The translations under genes and the position numbers were made by a program. A model generated the notes under the pieces. It did no database searches. It was given only the letters and a program-made list of their open reading frames with translations, and was not told the DNA's origin. Shown in pieces: positions 1 through 4,949 of a stretch of DNA of 5,001 nt (position 1 is its first letter; each line of letters begins with the position of its first letter). Location of the stretch: assembly GCA_964482025.1 (NCBI GenBank), contig CAYZVN010000133.1, positions 1 through 5,001 on the forward strand. Reading direction: 5' to 3'. Source of the DNA: UBA5868 sp964482025. Lineage in GTDB: Bacteria; Pseudomonadota; Gammaproteobacteria; Pseudomonadales; Cellvibrionaceae.

Positions 1-64
1 GATTGGTCGAACCGCGAGGGTTCTCATCCTCCCTCACCGCCAAAAAAAAAGCCCCTGAAGGGGC
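1..64 (+). repeat. tRNA-Ser-tail repeat, copy A (left end cut by window)
   Basis: This stretch is a direct repeat of 186-251. The first 29 bases are identical, then a one-base deletion and a few substitutions follow, and the match continues through an A-run of nine into a GCCCC hairpin. Positions 15-42 resemble the 3' end of the neighbouring tRNA-Ser gene read as RNA (T-arm, acceptor strand, CCA), but the T-loop carries TTCTCAT in place of TTCGAAT. The same loop change is present in copy B, so it belongs to the repeat family and not to one copy. The 5' part of the element probably lies left of the window. No protein is encoded. Function is unknown; it may be a dispersed structured repeat or a small RNA remnant. 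Confidence 0.75.
42..64 (-). terminator. Intrinsic-terminator-like hairpin of repeat copy A
   Basis: Read on the minus strand this is a GCCCC/GGGGC stem (51-55 with 60-64) with a four-base loop, followed by nine T residues (complement of 42-50). This is the textbook shape of a Rho-independent terminator. It is the counterpart of the terminator at 228-256, but no gene lies directly upstream of it on the minus strand apart from the tRNA-Ser about 200 bases away. On the plus strand it lacks a T tail. It may catch read-through from the tRNA or simply be part of the repeat. Confidence 0.55.
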
Positions 65-94
65 GCCCCTGAGCGGGACATTCCCTGAGCGGGG
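52..94. repeat. Three degenerate copies of a small CCCC-loop-GGGG hairpin
   Basis: Three near-identical hairpin units stand in a row: CCCCTGAAGGGG (52-63), CCCCTGAGCGGG (66-77) and CCCTGAGCGGGG (83-94). The eleven-base core CCCTGAGCGGG occurs exactly at 67-77 and 83-93. They look like decayed duplications of the terminator stem of repeat copy A. No protein is encoded here. Confidence 0.5.
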
Positions 95-115
95 CACTTT
101 ACTGGCCGGAAGGCT

Positions 116-228
116 GGGATGGACCAAAGCGCTTCCTGCGCTTTGCCCTGCGGGCTCCCTTTGGTCGGTCCCAATCGCTCCTGGCGATTGGTCGAACCGC
201 GAGGGTTCTCATCCCTCTCTCACCGCCA
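116..228 (+). repeat. Structured tRNA-tail repeat element, copy B
   Basis: About 110 bases of dense secondary structure ending in a CCA-bearing tRNA-Ser-like tail. There is a perfect 8-bp stem CAAAGCGC/GCGCTTTG (125-132 with 138-145, loop TTCCT), and a short CCC/GGG stem (146-148 with 152-154). An 8-bp pairing GACCAAAG/CTTTGGTC (122-129 with 159-166) encloses both and competes with the first stem. A second perfect 8-bp stem CCAATCGC/GCGATTGG (171-178 with 184-191, loop TCCTG) follows. Last comes a T-arm-like hairpin GAGGG/CCCTC (201-205 with 213-217) with a seven-base loop. The outer bases GGGATG (116-121) and CATCCC (210-215) are also complementary. Positions 186-228 recur in copy A. The left boundary is set only by the structure. 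It could be a mobile structured repeat or a small RNA; transcription is not shown. Confidence 0.6.
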
Positions 229-290
229 AAAAAAAAGCCCCTGGACGGGGCTTTTTGTGTTTGGCGGTGAGAGAGGGATTCGAACCCTCG
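200..290. repeat. Long quasi-palindrome formed by tRNA-Ser and the inverted repeat tail
   Basis: Positions 200-228 and the reverse complement of 262-290 agree at 27 of 29 bases. The right arm is the 3' end of the real tRNA-Ser gene, from the T-arm through CCA. Between the arms are an A-run, the GCCCC-TGGAC-GGGGC terminator hairpin (237-251) and a T-rich run. The whole block can therefore fold into one hairpin of roughly 40 bp with a five-base loop and a small bulge. The only mismatches in the 29-base arms are the two central T-loop bases (TC in the repeat, GA in the tRNA). Confidence 0.8.
228..256 (-). terminator. Intrinsic terminator of tRNA-Ser (bidirectional)
   Basis: The hairpin AAAAAGCCCC-TGGAC-GGGGCTTTTT (232-256) has a GC-rich 5-bp core with flanking A/T pairs. 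On the minus strand, the direction of the tRNA gene, the stem is followed by nine T residues, and it starts only a few bases past the encoded CCA. On the plus strand it also ends in five T residues, so it could stop transcripts arriving from repeat copy B. Placement and shape strongly support termination of tRNA-Ser. Confidence 0.85.
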
Positions 291-349
291 AAGCCTTTCG
301 ACTTACACACTTTCCAGGCGTGCTCCTTCGACCACTCGGACACCTCACC
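262..349 (-). tRNA. tRNA-Ser (anticodon GGA), CCA encoded
   Basis: An 88-base class II tRNA on the minus strand. The acceptor stem pairs GGTGAGG with TCTCACC (six Watson-Crick pairs plus a G-T), followed by discriminator G and an encoded CCA. The anticodon stem CACGC/GTGTG encloses the loop CTGGAAA, giving anticodon GGA (complement of 313-315), which reads UCC and UCU codons. The long variable arm expected of serine tRNAs is present as an AAGTC/GGCTT hairpin. The T-arm has the standard GGGTTCGAATCCC. The sequence is very like the Escherichia coli tRNA-Ser(GGA). It is followed by an intrinsic terminator and preceded by a plausible promoter at 390-418. Confidence 0.97.
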
Positions 350-389
350 GGTTCGAGGGGCTTTTGGCCGGCCTCGTTGAAGGCGGCAA

Positions 390-418
390 ACTTTACACAA
401 GTCGTATGGTAAAGGCAA
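390..418 (-). promoter_or_regulatory. Candidate promoter of tRNA-Ser
   Basis: On the minus strand a -35-like TTGCCT (complement of 413-418) and a -10-like TAAAGT (complement of 390-395) are separated by 17 bases. Downstream of the -10 is a GC-rich stretch, as is usual at stringently controlled stable-RNA promoters. Transcription would start near 383, about 35 bases before the mature 5' end. The -35 box matches consensus only partly, so this is a candidate. Confidence 0.4.
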
Positions 419-744
419 TTGGTAAACCTGGTTTTTTCGTCACTGTGCCCGCAAGGCATGAGTGCCGGGTGTGGTCGACCGGTTTTCGCCGGTCCGGTAC
501 TCGCGTGGCGGCGCGCTGTTTGGGGCTTGGATGCTGGGACGATGAAAGGCTGCGGGGTTTGGGGGGATGTGGCGGGCTAGGCCGAGGCGGAGCAGCACAG
601 AGAGATGGACATCCAGGGGTAAAAATCGTTTAATGCGCAGGCAGATAACAATAAAATATCTAAGGTTATGGCCACCGAATAACGAGAACATTAGGCCAGG
701 ATCAACACAAAACAGTGAAAAGACCCTCTTTAAAAGAATAACAA
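419..744. other. Intergenic region with hairpins and a G-rich patch, no gene seen
   Basis: I see no credible protein gene here: the open frames on either strand are low in complexity, lack family motifs and have no convincing ribosome site. It does hold a GGCA/TGCC hairpin with outer CCC/GGG pairs (448-469) and a GACCGG/CCGGTC hairpin with a TTTTCG loop (477-494). A strongly G-rich plus strand follows, with G runs at 522-525, 536-538, 554-557, 561-566 and 574-576. From about 620 onward the composition turns abruptly A/T-rich, suggesting that the cyclase promoter lies in that part. No RNA family was recognised. Confidence 0.5.
629..657 (+). promoter_or_regulatory. Weak candidate promoter for the cyclase gene
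   Basis: TTTAAT (629-634) and TAAAAT (652-657) are separated by 17 bases in the A/T-rich part of the upstream region. The -35 box matches consensus at only three positions. A start near 664 would give a leader of about 170 bases containing the hairpins at 745-784. Other A/T-rich stretches downstream could serve equally well. Confidence 0.2.
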
Positions 745-784
745 GACGCGAAACGACTTCGTCGCCGCGTCCAGCGCTCGCTGG
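745..784 (+). promoter_or_regulatory. Paired hairpins in the cyclase leader
   Basis: Two adjoining stems lie about 50 bases before the start codon: GACGCG/CGCGTC (745-750 with 766-771), with an inner ACGA/TCGT pairing, and CCAGC/GCTGG (771-775 with 780-784, loop GCTC). They sit in an otherwise A-rich leader, so they should fold if transcribed. There is no T run after them, so they are not an obvious terminator. They may affect mRNA stability or translation; that is inference. Confidence 0.35.
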
Positions 785-832
785 CGGAAAGCAGAACAAA
801 ACAAGGCTTAATGACAAGAACAAGGTGTATTT

Positions 833-2215
833 ATGAGTGATGCCTCTGGCAGTAAATCAGAGGATACCCAAGATTTTTCCTTGCGCCAGCACGACATTCG
901 CGCTCTGATTTGCTTAGCGGCCGCAGGGACGGTGCTCGCCCAAATAAACTGGCAGCAAATTGACTGGCTGATGGTGGGAATCACCGTCGGGGTATTCCTT
1001 TATACGTTTTTAAGCTATTGGTTCATTAAGCGCCGGGCAATTCACCCTAATAAAGCATTTGACCATTTTATGACTGCGGATGCCGCTGTCATTGGGGTGG
1101 TGTTAAGCTTTTCGGACTTTAGCTTACTGCCTACCATTTTGTTTATCACGATGGTGCAGTTCAACAGCCTGATTAATGGCGGTATTCGCAAGTGGGCGAT
1201 TGATAATACCGCGATGATCGCCGGCATTGTTGTGAGCCTCTTTATTCGCCAACCTCAATGGGTTTTCTCCGATAAGCTCGAGATCAGCAGCATTAGTCTC
1301 GTGGGCATCTTTACTTACTTTTGCGCCTATGCGCTCTATGCGCACAAAAAGATCCGCAAGATGGAAATGCATATCAAAAAGCTTTCCAACGAGCACACCA
1401 TGTATAAGCTGCGAACCTATAAGCTGTCGCGTTATTTAACGCCGACGGTGTGGCGAGCAATCAGCGAAGGCAGGGAGAAGTCTCTTACCACCGAGCGCAA
1501 ACGCGTCACCATCTTTTTCTCGGATATTCAGGGCTTCAGCGCGCTTTCTGAGGAGTTGGAGGCAGAGGCGTTGACCGAGCTGTTGAATTCGTACCTCACT
1601 GAGATGGCCCGCATTGCCACCAAGCACAAAGGGACAATCGATAAGTTTATGGGCGATGCCCTTATGATAATTTTTGGCGATTCGCAAAGTGAGGGTTTAA
1701 AAGCGGATTGCTTGCGCGCAGTGTCCATGGCCATTGAGATGCGCAAAAAAATGAAGGAGCTGCAGCAGCGCTGGTTCCATCAGGGCGTTAAAAAACCACT
1801 GCTGATTCGTATGGGCATTAACACGGGCTTTTGCACCGTTGGCTCGTTTGGCACCAGTCACTATATGGATTACACGGTTTTGGGAACGCACGTGAATTTG
1901 GCGTCACGCTTGGAGTCCGCCGCCGACCCCGGTGAGATTTTGATCTCCCACGAATCCTGGGCATTGGTCAAAGATATAGTGCTGTGCCGCGATAAGGGCG
2001 AAATTAGCGTTAAAGGTTTTAGCCAGCCGGTCCGCGTTCATCAGGTTATCGACTTCCGCAAAGATCTCGGCAAAGATCAAAGCTGGTTTGAAGATAATAC
2101 CGACGGCTTTTCGATGCACTTGGACTTGGAAAAAATTCGCAATTATGACAAAGAGCGAATTTTGGATGTGCTGCAAAAAGCCACCGAACAACTGCGCGAG
2201 AAAAACATCAATTAG
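833..2215 (+). CDS. Membrane-anchored class III adenylate cyclase (MASE2-like, CyaB type)
   Basis: This 460-residue protein most likely makes cAMP from ATP at the inner membrane. After a short polar N terminus come about six hydrophobic segments (roughly 24-40, 45-65, 82-94, 98-113, 125-138 and 152-170), arranged like the MASE2 sensor module of Pseudomonas aeruginosa CyaB, which has nearly the same length. A charged helical linker (171-215) leads to the catalytic domain (about 222-408). Metal-binding residues are D231 (FFSDIQGF) and D275 (FMGDA). The base-binding pair is K271 and T348 (DYTVLG), where Thr instead of Asp is the class IIIb mark. N355 and R359 (VNLASR) fit the transition-state residues. 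All are intact, so it should be active. The charged tail 410-460 has no known role to me. ATG follows AAGGTG by five bases. Guanylate cyclase activity is less likely given the Lys/Thr pair. The sensed signal is unknown; soluble class IIIb enzymes often respond to bicarbonate. It converges on queF. Confidence 0.92.
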   Translation: MSDASGSKSEDTQDFSLRQHDIRALICLAAAGTVLAQINWQQIDWLMVGITVGVFLYTFLSYWFIKRRAIHPNKAFDHFMTADAAVIGVVLSFSDFSLLPTILFITMVQFNSLINGGIRKWAIDNTAMIAGIVVSLFIRQPQWVFSDKLEISSISLVGIFTYFCAYALYAHKKIRKMEMHIKKLSNEHTMYKLRTYKLSRYLTPTVWRAISEGREKSLTTERKRVTIFFSDIQGFSALSEELEAEALTELLNSYLTEMARIATKHKGTIDKFMGDALMIIFGDSQSEGLKADCLRAVSMAIEMRKKMKELQQRWFHQGVKKPLLIRMGINTGFCTVGSFGTSHYMDYTVLGTHVNLASRLESAADPGEILISHESWALVKDIVLCRDKGEISVKGFSQPVRVHQVIDFRKDLGKDQSWFEDNTDGFSMHLDLEKIRNYDKERILDVLQKATEQLREKNIN

Positions 2216-2237
2216 GTTGTCTTAACGGGCTACGCCG

Positions 2238-3053
2238 CTATTGGCGAGGTGCGAGCCACGCCGGCACATCCATGGGTTGCAGGCTGCGGAATGGGTTGAT
2301 GTCTAACCCACCTCTGCGGGTGTAACGCGCGTAAACCCAGAGATTCTGCGGCTGCCCTACCGATAGCAGATCGGTAAACATTCTTTCGATGCAGCTTTCA
2401 TGAAAATCCTGATGCTGACGGTAGGACACTATATAGCTCAGCAGGCTTTCCGGCTTTAATCCCCTCCCCTGCCATCCCACCCAGATCGAGGCCCAGTCCG
2501 GCTGTCCGGTCACGGGGCAATTGCTCTTGAGCAAGTGACTGCACCAGACGCCACTAAAGGGCGCGTCTGTCACTCTTAGAATATCCGTTCGCGGCTCGGA
2601 TATGTGGGCTTCGAGCGGCAGCTTATCCAGCAAGATCGCCTCGGGCGCGGCAGCCTGGCGGCGCTCGGCAAATGCCGCTAGGTCAAACAGCCGCACGTTT
2701 ATGTCGGCGCCGGCTACGGCAGAGAGATCGCGGATTAACAGTGACTGCAGCGCCTTCCAGGAGGCCACTTCCGTTTGATTGAGCGAGTTCAGGTAATACT
2801 TGAAGGATTTGGATTCGATCAAATTAGGGCTGCTTGCGGGAACGGTGAATTCGGCTATGGCGACTTGGGGTTTGCCGCCGGGTGCCAGCCAACTCAGCTC
2901 GTAGGCGGTCCACACATCGGCGCCGAAGAACTCGGCGTGCGCCAAGTGGCGGCGGGACAAGTCGCGGGGGATCGCTTGCAGCAAGGAGGCATCGTAGTGT
3001 TCGACATACGCCTGCGCCTGACCAAGCTTTAATTCACTCATCGGATCCTGCAT
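2238..3053 (-). CDS. queF: NADPH-dependent 7-cyano-7-deazaguanine reductase (QueF, long type)
   Basis: QueF reduces preQ0 to preQ1 with two NADPH in the cytoplasm, a step in making queuosine for tRNA wobble positions. The 271-residue protein is of the long, two-half (YqcD-like) type. Key residues are C179 in LLKSNCPVTGQPDW (thioimide nucleophile), D186 seven residues later, E80 in NLIESKSFK (substrate binding; this stretch is also the QueF motif), and H218/E219 in QDFHES. The C-terminal YARYTRRGGLDINP signature is present. I chose the ATG at 3053 because it follows GAGGT by five bases and because the resulting MQ-P start lines up with Pseudomonas QueF. A second ATG at 3041 is possible, and a longer frame running into the permease gene is not credible. 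The start lies eight bases after the permease stop, whose TGA overlaps the ribosome site, so translation is probably coupled. No preQ1 riboswitch is visible. Last gene of the unit. Confidence 0.95.
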   Translation of the reverse strand: MQDPMSELKLGQAQAYVEHYDASLLQAIPRDLSRRHLAHAEFFGADVWTAYELSWLAPGGKPQVAIAEFTVPASSPNLIESKSFKYYLNSLNQTEVASWKALQSLLIRDLSAVAGADINVRLFDLAAFAERRQAAAPEAILLDKLPLEAHISEPRTDILRVTDAPFSGVWCSHLLKSNCPVTGQPDWASIWVGWQGRGLKPESLLSYIVSYRQHQDFHESCIERMFTDLLSVGQPQNLWVYARYTRRGGLDINPFRSLQPMDVPAWLAPRQ

Positions 3054-3061
3054 AACATACC

Positions 3062-3835
3062 TCACGAACGCAATTTGCGTCCTTTTTGCAATAAATACCA
3101 AGCAAACGCATAGGCACACACCAACATGCCTACAATGCCGGCAAGAGCGAAATTGACATCGACATCGGAGGTGCCCAAAAAGCCAAACCGGAACGCGTTG
3201 ACCATGTACAAAATCGGGTTGAACTGGGAAACGCCTTGCCAGAATTCCGGCAACATGCTGATGGAATAAAATACTCCGCCAAAATAGGTGAGTGGCGTCA
3301 AAATAAAGGTAGGAATCACCGAAATATCGTCGAATGAATTCGCGAATATCGCGTTGATCAAGCCCGCTACGGAGAAAAACGCTGAGGTCAGCAAAATCAC
3401 CAGAACCGTATGTAACGGGTTTTCGATAATAAAATTGGTGAACAAGGTGGAGACGAAAGTCACAATGGCGCCAACCGCCAAGCCTCTTAGCATACCGCCA
3501 GATGTGTACCCCAAAAGAATGATGTAGCTCGGGGTCGGGCTCACCAGCAGCTCTTCAATGCTGCGATGAAATTTGGCGCTAAAAAAGGACGACACTACGT
3601 TGGAGTAGGCGTTGTTAATAACTGCCATCATCACCAGGCCCGGAACCACGAAGGACATATAATCAAAACCGCCCATCTGGCCGATGCGCTCACCGATAAG
3701 ATGGCCGAAAATGACAAAGTACAACCCCATGGTAATGACCGGCGGAATCAAGGTTTGCAACCAAATACGGGTGAAGCGCGTAACCTCTCGGCGCAAAATG
3801 GTGCAGTAAGCCACCCATTGTTGGGTAAAAGTCAC
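3062..3835 (-). CDS. yadH: ABC-2 type exporter permease, YadH-like
   Basis: Inner-membrane subunit of an ABC exporter, expected to dimerise and pair with the ATPase encoded just upstream. The 257 residues align end to end with Escherichia coli YadH (256 residues), including FRIW-like FTRIWLQTLIPPVIT near the start, SSFFSAKFHRSIEELLVSP (82-100), the conserved FDDISVIPTFILTPLTYFGGV-like block (168-188) and the KGRKLRS end. Hydrophobic segments lie at about 27-47, 62-80, 106-135, 143-165, 173-192 and 228-249. The start is GTG, not ATG, seven bases after a strong AGGAGG. This GTG overlaps the TGA of the ATPase gene as GTGA, so the two are translationally coupled and should be made in similar amounts. 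The substrate is unknown for this family; drug, lipid or polysaccharide export are all possible. Confidence 0.94.
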   Translation of the reverse strand: MTFTQQWVAYCTILRREVTRFTRIWLQTLIPPVITMGLYFVIFGHLIGERIGQMGGFDYMSFVVPGLVMMAVINNAYSNVVSSFFSAKFHRSIEELLVSPTPSYIILLGYTSGGMLRGLAVGAIVTFVSTLFTNFIIENPLHTVLVILLTSAFFSVAGLINAIFANSFDDISVIPTFILTPLTYFGGVFYSISMLPEFWQGVSQFNPILYMVNAFRFGFLGTSDVDVNFALAGIVGMLVCAYAFAWYLLQKGRKLRS

Positions 3836-4788
3836 TGGCCACCTCCTGCACGCTCTTGGCGTTCGTGATTTTGCACTAAGGTGACAAATAGCTCTTCCAA
3901 CCGATTCACTTTGTTGCGCATGCTGACCACGGCGACTCCCTGCTCTGCAAGCAGGCGGAATAAATCATTAAGCGCTCGACCTTTTTCAATTTCCACCTCA
4001 AGGCTGAGATTGTCGCGCAGGCGCAATTGATATTGATCTATAACCGGGCATTCGCGAAGTTCGTCCCTCACGTCGAGAATAAATACTTCTTTGTTGAGTT
4101 GCTTCAGCAGGTTTTTAACGCTGGTATTCTCGACAATTTCGCCCTTGTTAATAATCGCTACATTGCGGCAAAGGTTTTCGGCTTCTTCGAGATAATGCGT
4201 GGTCAAAATAATGGTCGTCCCAGCGCGGTTAATTTCGGTTAAAAACTCCCACATGGAGCGGCGCAGCTCGATATCCACACCGGCAGTGGGCTCATCGAGA
4301 ATTAACAGCTTGGGTTGATGCACCAGCGCCCGCGCAATCATTAGGCGGCGCTTCATCCCGCCTGAAAGATTGCGCGCAGGCTCATTGCGCCGCTCCCATA
4401 AATTCAGCTGGCGCAGCAAGGTTTCGCAGGTCGCCACCGCTTGACGCCGTGGCACGCCGTAGAACCCGGCCTGATTGACGACAATATTTTGGACTTTTTC
4501 GAACACACTAAAATTAAATTCCTGGGGCACCACGCCGATACATTGCTTAGCGCGAGAAAAATTTTGATCGATATCGTGGCCGAAAATAGAAACGGTGCCT
4601 GAGCTTTTGCGCACCAATGACGAAATAATGCCAATAGTGGTGGATTTGCCCGCGCCATTGGGGCCGAGCAGTGCAAAAAAGTCTCCGGGCATTACATCGA
4701 GGTCAACGCCCTTGAGCGCCACCAAACCGTTGCCATAGGCCTTGCTAAGGGAGCGAATGGAAAGCGCAGGTGTTGCTTCAAGTGTCAT
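3832..4788 (-). CDS. yadG: ABC transporter ATP-binding protein, YadG-like
   Basis: ATPase subunit that powers the neighbouring YadH-like permease. The 318-residue protein has Walker A GPNGAGKST (42-50), Q-loop Q89 in VVPQEFNF, signature LSGGM (141-145), Walker B LLILDEP with catalytic E166, D-loop AGVD, and switch H198 in LTTHYLEEAE. All are intact. The extra C-terminal region (about 230-310), ending in SMRNKVNRLEELFVTLV, matches that of Escherichia coli YadG (308 residues). I start at the ATG at 4788, which gives MTLEATPALSIRSLSK and fits the family; the ribosome site there is weak (GGAT about eleven bases upstream). The frame stays open to a TTG at 4845, but that has no ribosome site and would add 19 residues absent from YadG. 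First gene of the three-gene unit. Confidence 0.94.
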   Translation of the reverse strand: MTLEATPALSIRSLSKAYGNGLVALKGVDLDVMPGDFFALLGPNGAGKSTTIGIISSLVRKSSGTVSIFGHDIDQNFSRAKQCIGVVPQEFNFSVFEKVQNIVVNQAGFYGVPRRQAVATCETLLRQLNLWERRNEPARNLSGGMKRRLMIARALVHQPKLLILDEPTAGVDIELRRSMWEFLTEINRAGTTIILTTHYLEEAENLCRNVAIINKGEIVENTSVKNLLKQLNKEVFILDVRDELRECPVIDQYQLRLRDNLSLEVEIEKGRALNDLFRLLAEQGVAVVSMRNKVNRLEELFVTLVQNHERQERAGGGQ

Positions 4789-4859
4789 GACGGCAAAATC
4801 CGGAAAATCGAGAAGGTGCAACTTTAACAAATTTAGCCGCGACAATAACGACTTGCACC
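4789..4859 (-). promoter_or_regulatory. Upstream region of the yadG-yadH-queF unit with an inverted repeat
   Basis: A perfect 7-bp inverted repeat, GGTGCAA (4815-4821) and TTGCACC (4853-4859), flanks a weak promoter-like pair on the minus strand: TTATTG (complement of 4843-4848) and TAAAGT (complement of 4821-4826) with a 16-base spacer. The arms could be an operator, or a leader stem if transcription starts further upstream. The promoter call is weak; the inverted repeat is seen directly. Confidence 0.3.
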
Positions 4860-4916
4860 GGTCGACGGTAATGAGGAGGGAATAAACGCATTTATCTGTG
4901 CAGTTATTACAGACAT

Positions 4917-4949
4917 AAAAAAAGCAGCTTTTCAGCTGCTTTTTTTATT
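4917..4949 (-). terminator. Intrinsic terminator of tRNA-Gly
   Basis: The stem AAAAAAAGCAGCT/AGCTGCTTTTTTT (4917-4929 with 4934-4946) is 13 bp and perfect, with the loop TTTC, and is flanked by T runs on both strands. On the minus strand it begins a few bases after the CCA of tRNA-Gly and so ends that transcript. It also separates the tRNA from the yadG upstream region, implying that the ABC unit has its own promoter. Confidence 0.88.

Noticed and set aside
15..42. A second tRNA-Ser gene or pseudogene
   Set aside because: Only the T-arm, acceptor strand and CCA are imitated. Upstream sequence in the better copy shows hairpins unrelated to a tRNA D-arm or anticodon arm.
1..349. Integrated mobile element using tRNA-Ser as attachment site
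   Set aside because: A tRNA-targeting integrase leaves a direct repeat of the tRNA 3' end. Here the repeat tails are inverted relative to the tRNA, and no integrase or cargo gene is visible.
1..360. CRISPR array
   Set aside because: There are only two repeat copies, 185 bases apart, with structured and related sequence between them and no spacer pattern or cas genes.
3..459. Open frames on both strands across the repeats and tRNA-Ser (up to 125 codons)
   Set aside because: They overlap the tRNA and the structured repeats, repeat the same peptide in shifted frames and show no family motif or ribosome site. They are by-products of the repeats.
554..576. Canonical G-quadruplex
   Set aside because: The G runs at 554-557, 561-566 and 574-576 give only three separate runs of three or more within short loops. 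A four-run motif would need long loops.
440..823. 127-codon minus-strand frame upstream of the cyclase
   Set aside because: It reads through the hairpins and G-rich patch, has no recognisable domain and would run antisense over the cyclase leader. I judge it spurious.
3054..3061. preQ1 riboswitch before queF
   Set aside because: The gap to the permease stop is eight bases, with no room for an aptamer, and I saw none before yadG.
3054..3119. Longer QueF start inside the permease gene
   Set aside because: It would overlap the end of the permease by 58 bases and add a Cys-rich stretch absent from the family. The ATG at 3053 has a good ribosome site and matches the Pseudomonas QueF N terminus.
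4789..4845. TTG start giving a 337-residue ATPase
   Set aside because: It has no ribosome site, and the extra 19 residues have no counterpart in YadG. The ATG at 4788 fits family length.
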